From contig CAAETD010000016.1 in NCBI GenBank assembly GCA_900758885.1, forward strand, positions 1-16,503: a stretch of DNA of 16,503 nucleotides, in the 5' to 3' direction. The translations under genes were made by a program, and so were the position numbers. Below the pieces are notes generated by a model. The model did not search any database and was not told the DNA's origin. It saw only the letters and a list, made by a program, of their open reading frames with translations. The stretch is from an uncultured Collinsella sp. (GTDB taxonomy: Bacteria; Actinomycetota; Coriobacteriia; Coriobacteriales; Coriobacteriaceae). This document shows positions 1 to 7,118 of this stretch, in pieces (position 1 is the stretch's first letter; every line of letters starts with the position of its first letter).

Positions 1-30
1 AGCGCGCCGGCCTTTCTTTGTTTCGATATC

Positions 31-70
31 AAAAAGCCCGGTCGGCAGTCGCAAAAGCTACCGACCGGGC
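31..70 (-). terminator. Rho-independent terminator of the OPT transporter gene
   Basis: Read on the minus strand, a perfect 10-bp GC-rich stem (arms 61-70 and 36-45, GCCCGGTCGG type) encloses a 15-base loop and is followed directly by five T residues (35-31). It starts about 40 bases after the transporter stop codon, so it very likely ends that transcript. Confidence 0.9.
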
Positions 71-111
71 AAGCCGTAGGCAATATGGTTGCTGTCGAGC
101 AGCTGTTCAGC

Positions 112-1815
112 TTAGCCCAGCAGGCTTAAGCCCACGGAGACAAACGCCAGGATAACGCCGACGATGGACTCGCCGCCGAGCAGGCCGCTGGCGACAACTA
201 GGCCCTGTTCCTGGAAGGCGGCGTCCTTGGCAGCCCTCTCCTCGTCAGAAAGACCAGCGGTGGCGTCGCGGTGGGCGGACCACTTGTCGTAGGCGAGTTT
301 GACGCAGGAGCCCAGGAATGCCGTGAGCGACATGTAGAACGGCAGGTACACGCCCAGGCCGATCATCATGGCCGGAATGCCGAGCCAGTACATGACGATA
401 CCGGCGATAAAGCCGCCAACGAACCACGGCACGCTCGGGATGCCCGAGACCATGGTGGCGACGACGCTTGCCTGCGCGGCAACAAAGCTCTTGTCGGGAC
501 CAAAGGCGTCCGGGCCATAGGCGGTGACGAGCGCGACCATGACGGCTGCGGCGACCAGGGCGCCCACGATGCCGCCGATGGCTTGGCCGATCCACTGCGC
601 ACGCGGGTTGGTGCCCAGCACGGCGCCGGCCTTAAAGTCGTTCATGACGTCGCCCGCAAGGCCGCACGCCACGGCTACGATGCCGGCGATAAAGAACAGC
701 TTGACCTGAGCGATCTGTGCAAAGGCAGCCACGATGAGCATAACGATGAGGCCAAAGATCTCCATGGGGTCGATGCCCGTCTGGCCGCAGCTCTGTGCGC
801 TCATGATGGTGGTGACAAAGGTGAACAGCGTCACGATGACGGCCGGGACGGGACCAAGGTCGAGCGCGATGGCGACGATCACAGCGATGGCGGCAGCGCC
901 CAGGCCGATGATGCCGGCGTCGAGCTTAAGGGAGCCCGAGATGAGCGACTGCTCGTCGGTGTCGGTGGAGCTGTCGGCAGCGAGGCCACGGGCGATACCG
1001 GCAACCTGCGGCAGGATGTCCTTGAGGACGACGGCAACGCCAAAGCCCATCATGAGGCCCATACCCAGGGACTTAACAATGCCCTGTGCGGTCATAGCGT
1101 CAAACAGACCGGCAGCGGTGCCGCCCACGATGATGCCAAAGTTGCCCAGCAGGGCGCCGGCAAACCAGAAGGCGACGGGGGCGAAGCCCACGAGGAAGCC
1201 GACGGAGAGCAGCATGGGCGAGTTGTAGATGCCAAAGGTCACGCCGGGGATATTGAGCGTGCACAGCATGCTGGGCACCACGCCCAGAGCGTCGCGCAGC
1301 ACGCTGTAGATGCCGGCGATGGCCATGGAGCCAAAGAGCTGCTTGCCGGTTTTGCCGCCGGCCTCGGTTGCGCGCAGGGTCTGAGCTGCGGCGTTGCCGG
1401 TGGGGAACTCAAGCGCGGCGTCCACGATAAAGTGACGGTGGATGAGCGCGGTGGCCAGCAGGCCCAGGATGGTGCCGGCGAGTGCCACGATAAACATGTC
1501 GAGCCAGCTGATCTGGTCGGCATATCCCAGCATCCAGGCGCCCGGGATGGTAAACGCCAGGCCGCCGGCGACCATGGCGCCCGCGGACATGATGGTGTGG
1601 GTGACGTTGGCCTCGTTGAGGCTGGCATTGCCCATGAGCTTAAGGAAGAACAGCGAAATGACGGCAGCGAAGACGATCGGCCAGGGGAGAGCGCCCATCT
1701 TGAGGGCGGTGTAGGCCGAGCTTGCCGTGATAATCACGCAGCCAAGGACGCCGATGACGACGCCGCGCAGCGTGAGTTGCCCGCGCATCGAAGCGCGGTT
1801 CGAGGGATTGCTCAT
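112..1815 (-). CDS. OPT family oligopeptide transporter
   Basis: Predicted 567-residue multi-pass membrane protein of the OPT (oligopeptide/YSL-like) secondary transporter family, which imports peptides or metal chelates by cation symport. Family-like segments are the early Ala/Gly-rich helix with SAYTALKMG (about residues 33-41), NEANVTHTIMSAGAMVAGG (67-85), EFPTGNAAAQTLRATE (about 136-151), and a C-terminal GLLGGESIVGVILAF helix. Hydrophobic segments run through almost the whole chain, with one hydrophilic loop near 280-292 (DSSTDTDEQ) and another near 515-540. It is somewhat shorter than many bacterial OPT proteins. The ATG at 1815 has an AAGGAG ribosome site 7 bases upstream (minus strand). 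The gene is a single transcription unit with its own terminator and diverges from coaX. Substrate cannot be read from sequence. The long plus-strand open frame across it is an antisense shadow. Confidence 0.9.
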   Translation of the reverse strand: MSNPSNRASMRGQLTLRGVVIGVLGCVIITASSAYTALKMGALPWPIVFAAVISLFFLKLMGNASLNEANVTHTIMSAGAMVAGGLAFTIPGAWMLGYADQISWLDMFIVALAGTILGLLATALIHRHFIVDAALEFPTGNAAAQTLRATEAGGKTGKQLFGSMAIAGIYSVLRDALGVVPSMLCTLNIPGVTFGIYNSPMLLSVGFLVGFAPVAFWFAGALLGNFGIIVGGTAAGLFDAMTAQGIVKSLGMGLMMGFGVAVVLKDILPQVAGIARGLAADSSTDTDEQSLISGSLKLDAGIIGLGAAAIAVIVAIALDLGPVPAVIVTLFTFVTTIMSAQSCGQTGIDPMEIFGLIVMLIVAAFAQIAQVKLFFIAGIVAVACGLAGDVMNDFKAGAVLGTNPRAQWIGQAIGGIVGALVAAAVMVALVTAYGPDAFGPDKSFVAAQASVVATMVSGIPSVPWFVGGFIAGIVMYWLGIPAMMIGLGVYLPFYMSLTAFLGSCVKLAYDKWSAHRDATAGLSDEERAAKDAAFQEQGLVVASGLLGGESIVGVILAFVSVGLSLLG

Positions 1816-1829
1816 ATAGAACTCCTTTG

Positions 1830-1868
1830 CGTATATCCGCTTCCCCCGGGAGCGCCGCTACGGATACG
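1830..1868 (-). promoter_or_regulatory. Leader hairpin just upstream of the transporter ribosome site
   Basis: On the minus-strand transcript, CGTATCCG (1868-1861) can pair with CGGATATACG (1839-1830), leaving a two-base bulge. The enclosed loop has its own CTCCC/GGGAAG complementarity. The foot of the hairpin lies directly beside the AAGGAG ribosome site (about 1822-1827). It could influence translation of the transporter, but GC-rich DNA gives such pairings by chance, so this is a weak call. Confidence 0.35.
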
Positions 1869-1925
1869 GCGCGGGAAGTCGGGTTACCAAGGGCCGCCGC
1901 GTGAGCTCGCGCGCGACCGCGCACC

Positions 1926-1980
1926 AGTATAACCGCAAGCTAGTCATTTCGGGATGACTGGTTTAGGTAGGCGATATACT
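1926..1980. promoter_or_regulatory. Divergent promoter region with central inverted repeat (transporter / coaX)
   Basis: A TATACT -10-like box for coaX lies at 1975-1980 on the plus strand, and a TATACT box for the transporter lies at 1926-1931 on the minus strand. Between them is a perfect inverted repeat, AGTCAT-TTCGGG-ATGACT (1942-1959), near the midpoint of the two -10 boxes where -35 elements and a regulator would bind. The right arm ATGACT itself resembles a -35 box (4 of 6) with a short 15-bp spacer. This fits a shared operator, but no regulator gene is adjacent. Confidence 0.45.
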
Positions 1981-2007
1981 GCTGGGCAGACGAAAGGAGC
2001 GCCGACG

Positions 2008-2859
2008 ATGCTTAATGGGTGCGCATATATATTGACGGTCGACGTGGGCAACACGTTCATTCGCTTTGGCCTGTTTGCCGAGGATTCGGCCGCGGCGCAG
2101 GAATGCCCGCTTGCGACGTGCGAGATCACCACGCCGTCGAGCATCACAGCAGACGAGGCGCGCATGCGTCTCGCTCAAGTCATGGCCGCGCTAGCGGCCG
2201 ATGCGGGCATGCCGGGTGCACTCGTTCCCGCGGCCGCAGTGCTGAGCTGCGTGGTGCCGGCGCTCGAGCGCCCGTGGAAGACGGCGCTTTCCCGCATCTG
2301 CACGGGGCGCGTGCTCACGGTGGGGCCGGGACTTAAGACCGGCATGCCCGTCCACTACGACGACCCGGCCGAGATCGGCCCCGACCGCATCGCCGACGCC
2401 GTGGCGGCCCGGGCCGTTTACGGCTCTCCGTGCATCGTGATCGACCTGGGCACTACGACCAATATCGAGGTCATCGACGCGTGCGGTACCTTTGTGGGCG
2501 GCGTCATCGCGCCGGGTCTGGCGCTCGGCGCCCGCTCGCTCTCGGCCGCTGCGGCGCGTCTGCCGCAGGTCGAGCCTTCGGCGCCCACGCATGTGATCGG
2601 CCGCAACACGCGCGAGGCCATGCGCTCGGGCGTGGTCTTGGGCGAGGTGGCACGCATCGACGGCATGCTCGACATGGTGCTCGCCGAGATGCGCGCGACC
2701 AAGGCTGCGGGGGAGGGCGACGTGCCCATCGTCATTACCGGCGACGACGCCGAGGCGCTCGCGGCCCTTGTCGGCCATAGCCTGACGGTCGACGACGCGC
2801 TGACGTTGCGAGGACTCGCCGAGCTCTACCACATCAACCAAAAGCCCCGCCGCGTGTAA
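2008..2859 (+). CDS. coaX: Type III pantothenate kinase
   Basis: Catalyses ATP-dependent phosphorylation of pantothenate, the first step of coenzyme A synthesis, in the cytoplasm. As called it has 283 residues. ASKHA-fold motifs are in order: LTVDVGNTFIRFG near the N terminus (phosphate 1 loop), the pantothenate/catalytic segment GPDRIADAVAARAVYG (about 122-137), DLGTTTNIEVID (about 144-155, phosphate 2 loop) and GGVIAPGLALGA. The usual C-terminal TGG is TGD here (VITGDDAEAL). I place the start at 2008 because AAAGGAG (1993-1999) sits 8 bases upstream and the next residues match the family N terminus. An in-frame ATG at 1954 lies inside the probable promoter and would add 18 unrelated residues. 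The chain is slightly longer than the common 255-265. It is followed by a hairpin at 2862-2892. Confidence 0.93.
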   Translation: MLNGCAYILTVDVGNTFIRFGLFAEDSAAAQECPLATCEITTPSSITADEARMRLAQVMAALAADAGMPGALVPAAAVLSCVVPALERPWKTALSRICTGRVLTVGPGLKTGMPVHYDDPAEIGPDRIADAVAARAVYGSPCIVIDLGTTTNIEVIDACGTFVGGVIAPGLALGARSLSAAAARLPQVEPSAPTHVIGRNTREAMRSGVVLGEVARIDGMLDMVLAEMRATKAAGEGDVPIVITGDDAEALAALVGHSLTVDDALTLRGLAELYHINQKPRRV

Positions 2860-2861
2860 AA

Positions 2862-2896
2862 GTGAGGGCGCCGGCGGGACAAACGCCCTCACCTTT
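2862..2896 (+). terminator. Hairpin terminator after coaX
   Basis: A perfect 9-bp stem, GTGAGGGCG (2862-2870) with CGCCCTCAC (2884-2892), encloses a 13-base loop and is followed by CTTTC. An AAAG/CTTT extension is possible with one bulged base. The T tract is short on the plus strand; the minus strand has TTTT, so it could stop transcription both ways. Confidence 0.7.
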
Positions 2897-2900
2897 CACC

Positions 2901-2909
2901 TGCTACAAT
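2901..2909 (+). promoter_or_regulatory. Extended -10 promoter of the dCMP deaminase gene
   Basis: TGCTACAAT is a TG-n plus -10 box (TACAAT, 5 of 6) just after the coaX terminator and about 35 bases before the gene start. No good -35 is visible, which is acceptable for an extended -10 promoter. An in-frame ATG at 2908 overlaps this box and is therefore unlikely to be the start. Confidence 0.55.
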
Positions 2910-2943
2910 GGGTCAAACTATTGCGATTACGGAGGTGTCTGCC

Positions 2944-3468
2944 ATGTCGGACGATCTTCATCAAACTTCGTCAGGCAAGCGCCTGGACGTCATTAGCTGG
3001 GACGAGTTCTTTATGAGCGTGGCCATCGCCGCGCAGCGCCGCAGCAAGGACCCCAACACGCAGGTGGGTGCGTGCATCGCCAACACCAACCACCGCATCC
3101 TTTCGGTGGGCTACAACGGTACACCCTCGGCGCTCAACGACGACTTTTTTCCGTGGGGTACGAGCGACGACCCGCTGCAGGACAAGCACAACTACGTGGT
3201 CCATGCCGAGGCCAACGCCGTGCTCAACTACCGTGGCTCGCTCAAGGACCTCGAGGGTTCCACGGTCTACGTCACGCTGTTCCCGTGCCACGACTGCGCC
3301 AAGATTTTGGCTCAGGTGGGCGTGGGCGAGGTTGTCTACCTGGACAACAAGTACGCCGACACCGATGACGGACGCATCAGCCGCCGCATCCTCGACTCCT
3401 GTGGCATCAGCTACCGCCAGGTCATCGTCGATGTTCAGATTGGTACCGGGGGACAGGCTCGACAGTAA
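2944..3468 (+). CDS. dCMP deaminase family protein (ComEB-like)
   Basis: Zinc-dependent cytidine/deoxycytidylate deaminase fold of 174 residues; the likely reaction is dCMP to dUMP plus ammonia, supplying thymidylate synthesis. The zinc site is visible: HAEANA (His88, catalytic Glu90) and PCHDC (Cys115, Cys118). Upstream are the family segments SWDEFFMSVAIAAQRRSKDPNTQVGA and VGYNGTPSALNDDFFPW, the latter typical of dCMP deaminases rather than free cytidine deaminases. The ATG at 2944 is supported by GGAGGTG (2931-2937), 6 bases upstream; the ATG at 2908 falls in the -10 box. It appears to be a single-gene unit after the coaX terminator. The last codons (about 3449-3465) contain a GGGGGACAGG core like the interspersed hairpins described elsewhere here, so the extreme C terminus may be repeat-derived. 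Confidence 0.9.
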   Translation: MSDDLHQTSSGKRLDVISWDEFFMSVAIAAQRRSKDPNTQVGACIANTNHRILSVGYNGTPSALNDDFFPWGTSDDPLQDKHNYVVHAEANAVLNYRGSLKDLEGSTVYVTLFPCHDCAKILAQVGVGEVVYLDNKYADTDDGRISRRILDSCGISYRQVIVDVQIGTGGQARQ

Positions 3469-3640
3469 TCATGCGTTGTCGCTATCTGACGACGAACGCA
3501 GCTCAAAGAGCCCCGTCCCAAATTGACTACTCGTGAAAGTCGCGTCTGCGCGCATGGACGGCTCGTGAGCGGGTACATGGCTGTAGTAACATAGCTTCTG
3601 TCCGCGGGCGTGCCCGCGTTATTGTGAGAAAGGAGCCCCT
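3469..3640. other. Intergenic segment between the deaminase and Nfu genes
   Basis: These 172 bases hold no convincing gene. They contain, on the minus strand, GGGACGGGG followed by CTCTTTGAG (about 3501-3518), a possible degenerate and inverted copy of the G-rich hairpin core found after other genes. A weak -10-like TAACAT lies at 3587-3592, and a hairpin at 3603-3618 precedes the next ribosome site. Confidence 0.5.
3603..3623 (+). promoter_or_regulatory. Hairpin before the Nfu gene (terminator or leader structure)
   Basis: CGCGGG (3603-3608) pairs with CCCGCG (3613-3618) around a 4-base loop, followed by TTATT. It could be a weak terminator for the deaminase transcript or a 5' leader hairpin of the Nfu mRNA, since the ribosome site begins about ten bases later. 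Sequence alone does not separate these. Confidence 0.45.
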
Positions 3641-3919
3641 GTGGCTGTTAACGAAGAGCTGCTTAAGAAGGTTCTTGAAGAGATTCGTCCCAACCTGCAG
3701 GCCGATGGCGGCGATATGGAGTATGTGGGCGTCGACGACGAGGGCGTCGTCAAGCTGGAGCTGCAGGGCGCCTGCGCCGGCTGCCCCATGAGCTCGCTGA
3801 CCTTGTCTATGGGCATCGAGCGTATCCTGAAGGAGCACGTGCCCGGCGTTACCCGTGTCGAGCAGGTCAATGCCTCCGGCGAGACCGACGACCTGTACGA
3901 CGAGTACGCGCCGTTCTAA
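3641..3919 (+). CDS. Nfu/NifU C-terminal-type iron-sulfur scaffold protein
   Basis: A 92-residue single-domain Nfu protein, expected to carry or transfer an Fe-S cluster to client enzymes in the cytoplasm. The defining features are EIRPNLQADGGDMEYV (residues 15-29) and the cluster-binding CAGCP (Cys45, Cys48), followed by the amphipathic helix SLTLSMGIERILKEHVPGV. There is no N-terminal A-type domain as in NfuA and no IscU-like domain as in full NifU, so it is a stand-alone Nfu. The start is GTG at 3641, with AAAGGAG ending 5 bases upstream. No suf or isc genes are adjacent in this window. A hairpin at 3969-4004 follows. Confidence 0.9.
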   Translation: MAVNEELLKKVLEEIRPNLQADGGDMEYVGVDDEGVVKLELQGACAGCPMSSLTLSMGIERILKEHVPGVTRVEQVNASGETDDLYDEYAPF

Positions 3920-3968
3920 GATGCGAAAGCTGCGGACGGTACGCTCCGCATAGACGTTACGCCCAAAT

Positions 3969-4004
3969 ATGCGGCTGCGAGCGTAAGGCCCGCGGCCGCA
4001 TTTG
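3969..4004 (+). terminator. Terminator between the Nfu gene and lgt
   Basis: An 11-bp stem (3969-3979 with 3991-4001, one G-U wobble) encloses an 11-base loop and runs into TTTG. It ends 25 bases before the lgt start, so lgt either uses a compact promoter I cannot identify or depends on read-through. Confidence 0.65.
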
Positions 4005-4028
4005 TATGTAGGGAGTAGGAGGGTCGAC

Positions 4029-4850
4029 ATGCTCAACGACTTCTACCATATGCTTGATCCCGTCGCGATTTCGGCGGGGCCTATCACGATTTACTGGTAT
4101 GGTCTGGCCTATGTGGTCGGCGCCCTGCTCACGGCGGTTGTCATGTACCGCACACAGCGTCGCTGGGGCTTTAACATCACGATTGATGACCTGACGAGTG
4201 TCGTGGTCGGCGTGGTCTTTGGCCTCATTATCGGTGCGCGCCTGTTCTACGTCATCTTTTACGGCGACGGCTACTACTGGGCGCATCCGCTCGAGATCTT
4301 TGCCACCAATGAAGGCGGCATGAGCTTCCATGGCGGCCTGGTGGGCGGCATCATCGGCGGCGTGCTCGTGTGCCGCATGTATAAGCTCGACGCATGGACT
4401 TTGGCAGACCTTGCCGTCATAGGCGCGCCGCTGGCCTTGTGCCTGGGCCGTTGTGCCAACTTTGTCAACGGAGAGCTGTGGGGCAAGCCGACCGATCTGC
4501 CCTGGGGTGTGGTTTTTGGCGGGACTGCGGGCGATATGCCGCGTCACCCCTCCCAGCTCTACGAGGCATTTCTTGAGGGCATCGTGCTCTTTTGCATTCT
4601 GCAGGTGCTCAGCCGCAAAAAGCCGCTGCTGCCCCAGGGTACGTTTATGGGCGTGTTCGTGATGGGGTACGGCATCGTCCGCTTTCTCGTTGAGTTCGTG
4701 CGCGTGCCCGATGCCCAGCTGGGTTATCTGCTGGGCGGCGTCATCACCATGGGTCAGCTGCTGAGTTTGCCGCTCGTGATCGCCGGTCTGGCGCTCATCA
4801 TCTTCGCCCGACACCGCAATCGCCCCCAGCGCATCTACCTCGACGCCTAA
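4029..4850 (+). CDS. lgt: Prolipoprotein diacylglyceryl transferase
   Basis: Membrane enzyme that transfers diacylglycerol from phosphatidylglycerol to the lipobox cysteine of prolipoproteins, the first step of lipoprotein maturation. It has 273 residues with about seven membrane helices. Hallmarks: WYGLAY near 23-28, GARLFYVIFY (69-78), the conserved HGG (101-103), the Lgt signature GRCANFVNGELWG (140-152, with Arg141, Asn144 and Glu149), RHPSQLYEA (172-180) and RFLVEFVRVPDAQLG (218-232) carrying the second essential-type arginine. I choose the ATG at 4029 because AGGAGGG (4017-4023) is 5 bases upstream. An in-frame TTG at 4002 falls in the tail of the preceding terminator and is rejected. 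A long perfect hairpin follows the stop codon. Confidence 0.96.
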   Translation: MLNDFYHMLDPVAISAGPITIYWYGLAYVVGALLTAVVMYRTQRRWGFNITIDDLTSVVVGVVFGLIIGARLFYVIFYGDGYYWAHPLEIFATNEGGMSFHGGLVGGIIGGVLVCRMYKLDAWTLADLAVIGAPLALCLGRCANFVNGELWGKPTDLPWGVVFGGTAGDMPRHPSQLYEAFLEGIVLFCILQVLSRKKPLLPQGTFMGVFVMGYGIVRFLVEFVRVPDAQLGYLLGGVITMGQLLSLPLVIAGLALIIFARHRNRPQRIYLDA

Positions 4851-4854
4851 CCAC

Positions 4855-4897
4855 CAAAACCACCACAAAGGGGACAGGCACCTTTGTGGTGGTTTTG
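4855..4897. repeat. G-core hairpin element 1 (after lgt), also a terminator
   Basis: Perfect 17-bp inverted repeat (4855-4871 with 4881-4897, arm AAAACCACCACAAAGG type) around a 9-base loop. The G-run and loop read GGGGACAGGCA. It begins 4 bases after the lgt stop. The right arm contains TTTT, so it can act as an intrinsic terminator on either strand. It is the longest of four hairpins here that share the GGG(A/T)C(A/G)GG loop core. Confidence 0.85.
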
Positions 4898-4933
4898 CCG
4901 AGTTTGATAGGTTTCTAGAAAGGCTTTCGGACT

Positions 4934-7117
4934 GTGAAGGATTCCGACCTCTCCACAACGGCTGCGCGCGACGCTGCCCGCATCGTCTGGTTTAAGCGCT
5001 ACCCCGCCAAGCAGACGCTCATCGCATTTTTGCTCGCGCTGTTGGCGACCACGGCGTTTTCCATCGATCCTGCCCCGGTGTCGAGCAACGCAGTCTTGGC
5101 GATTGACCCCAAAGCCTCGGGCATGCTGTACGTGTGTTACGAGGTGCTCCTCTCGTTTGCCGGCCATACCGACGCGGTCATGCTGCTTGCGCTTGCCTGC
5201 CTGCTCACGCTGCCGTTTCGCTACGTATTCTTTGGCCGCGGCGACGCTTGGCGTCCCTCGGTGATCCTTCCGTCGCTGTTCTTTGCCGTCTGCATGGTGT
5301 TTGGCCGCAGCTACGACCTCACCGACTCGGCCGAGATTGTCCTTGGCGACAAGGCCCGCATCATCTGCGCCTGGATAGGCGGTGCGGGCTGGATGCTCTT
5401 GGCGGTCGTTGCCTTCTACCTCGCCTTTGAGTGTCTAGATTGGTTGAGCTCTCGGCGCATTCCGTTTTCTGAAGCGCACTTTGGCCGCGTATGGCGTGTG
5501 GCTCACGCCGTGCTCTCGGTCCATCCCTTTGCCGGGCCCTTCCTGGTGCTTATGATCGCCTGGGCGCCCACGCTCGTCGCTTCGCTGCCTGGCCTTTTTA
5601 TGGGAGATACGGGCGCGCAGATTCGCCAGTGGTTCAACTATCCTAACGGCACGAGCGACTACCTGCGTCTGCTCAATCCCAATGTGTTGCTCAACGGACA
5701 TCATCCCGTAGTGCACACGGCCATTATCGGCTCGTGCGTTCAGCTGGGGCTTTCGCTGTTCAACAGCGCCAACGCGGGCCTCATCATCTATACCTGCGCT
5801 CAGTTCGTCATTACGGCCGCCTGCATGGCCTATTCAATCTCGTCGCTGCGCAAGCTGGGCGTGAGCCTGCCGGTTCGCGGTGCGATCCTGCTGTTCTTTG
5901 TGTTTATGCCCATGTTCTCCAACTACGCGGCCTTGCTTACCAAAGACGTGCTGTTTGCCGACGCGTTTTTGATGCTGTTGGTGCAGACCGTGAAGCTCGT
6001 GGCCTGCGGCCTGCCCCGTCGCGATGCCAATGCCGAGCGTGCAGGCGAACAGAGGCCTATGCTCTTTGCGCGCCATGATTGGCTGCTGCTCGCTCTGGGT
6101 GCCATGGGTTCCACGTTTCTGCGCAACGGCGGCCTGGTGTTTCCCCTGACGGCATGCGTAATCGCGGCAGCTTTTTGCGCATGGGACGTGCATGTGGCTC
6201 GTCGTGCAGCCAAGCAGGCTGGTGCTGCGCCTTCGGGCGCCACCCCGCGTTTCCGCTGGGTGGGAGTTCTTGCGGTGCTTGCACTCTGCCTTGCCTCTAA
6301 TATGTACTTCACCAAGGTCTTTATGCCGGCACACGACATCACGCCTGGTTCCAAGCGCGAAATCCTCTCGATTCCGTTCCAGCAGACGGCTCGTTTTGTC
6401 CAAAAGCACGACGGCCTCAACTCGGGCGTCAACCCCACGGTTAAGGAGGACGGCACCATCGTGGAGGCTCCTTGCGACGGCTTGGTGACCGACGAAGAGC
6501 GTGCCGTGATCGACCGTGTGCTCAAGTACGAGAACCTGGGCCGCCGTTACAACCCGGATAAGTCGGACGCCGTCAAAAATTGCTTTAACGAGTACGCCTC
6601 GCAGGAGGACATCAAGGCCTATTTTGAGGTGTGGGCCCAGATGTTCAAAAAGGACCCCGGGTGCTATATCTCGGCGCTCATCAATAACTACTATGGGTAT
6701 TTTTATCCGAGCGCTCGCGACGCATGGGTCTACAGCACGGCGCGCAGTGCCGAGATCATGGCGAAGCCCGATAACCTCAAGTACTTCGACTTCCATCCGG
6801 TCGATAGCAAGGTTGTGCGCTGGTGCGACCACCTGATCAACCTGTATCGCGTGGCAGTACAACGCATCCCGTTTATCTCGCTCACCATGAGCTCGGCCAC
6901 CTATGTGTGGATCATGATCGCCGTGGTGGTCTATCTGCTACGTCGTCATTCGTGGCGCGGGCTGGCCATTTGGGTGCCGCTGCTGGGCGTGCTTGCCGTG
7001 TGCCTGATTGGCCCGTGCAACGGCTCGACCTACATGCGCTACCTGTATCCGGTCATCGCCTGCATGCCCTTCGCCATCGGCGCCACCGTCACCCGCAGCG
7101 ACTTCCTCTGGTCCTAA
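4934..7117 (+). CDS. Polytopic membrane protein, DUF6020-like (possible GT-C-type glycosyltransferase)
   Basis: A 727-residue multi-pass membrane protein. I recognise the pattern of the DUF6020 group: GDTGAQIRQWFNYP (224-237), NGHHPVVHTAIIG (254-266), NYAALLTKDVLFADAFLML (330-348), FLRNGG (395-400), then a large extracytoplasmic region (about 460-640) with IPFQQTAR (480-487) and YNPDKSDAVKN (539-549), and a final membrane region with GSTYMRYLYPVIA (697-709). The acidic/His motif in an early loop followed by many helices resembles GT-C polyprenol-dependent glycosyltransferases, so a role in surface glycan assembly is plausible but inferred. The start is GTG at 4934, with AAAGG about 10 bases upstream (a loose spacing). 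It stands alone between hairpin-flanked neighbours; no glycan operon is visible. Confidence 0.75.
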   Translation: MKDSDLSTTAARDAARIVWFKRYPAKQTLIAFLLALLATTAFSIDPAPVSSNAVLAIDPKASGMLYVCYEVLLSFAGHTDAVMLLALACLLTLPFRYVFFGRGDAWRPSVILPSLFFAVCMVFGRSYDLTDSAEIVLGDKARIICAWIGGAGWMLLAVVAFYLAFECLDWLSSRRIPFSEAHFGRVWRVAHAVLSVHPFAGPFLVLMIAWAPTLVASLPGLFMGDTGAQIRQWFNYPNGTSDYLRLLNPNVLLNGHHPVVHTAIIGSCVQLGLSLFNSANAGLIIYTCAQFVITAACMAYSISSLRKLGVSLPVRGAILLFFVFMPMFSNYAALLTKDVLFADAFLMLLVQTVKLVACGLPRRDANAERAGEQRPMLFARHDWLLLALGAMGSTFLRNGGLVFPLTACVIAAAFCAWDVHVARRAAKQAGAAPSGATPRFRWVGVLAVLALCLASNMYFTKVFMPAHDITPGSKREILSIPFQQTARFVQKHDGLNSGVNPTVKEDGTIVEAPCDGLVTDEERAVIDRVLKYENLGRRYNPDKSDAVKNCFNEYASQEDIKAYFEVWAQMFKKDPGCYISALINNYYGYFYPSARDAWVYSTARSAEIMAKPDNLKYFDFHPVDSKVVRWCDHLINLYRVAVQRIPFISLTMSSATYVWIMIAVVVYLLRRHSWRGLAIWVPLLGVLAVCLIGPCNGSTYMRYLYPVIACMPFAIGATVTRSDFLWS

Positions 7118-7118
7118 C

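Noticed and set aside
271..1932. 553-codon plus-strand open frame opposite the transporter gene
   Set aside because: It is the antisense of a well-supported gene; its product is Gly/Asp/Ala/His/Arg-rich, with no domain and no ribosome site. High GC lowers stop-codon frequency.
1954..2007. Upstream start for coaX adding 18 residues
   Set aside because: It lies in the promoter/inverted-repeat region; the ATG at 2008 has a strong ribosome site and matches the family N terminus.
2862..2892. The coaX terminator as a further G-core element, because its loop has GGGACA
   Set aside because: The match is only six bases, the core sits at the 3' side of the loop rather than the 5' side, and it lacks the following GG.
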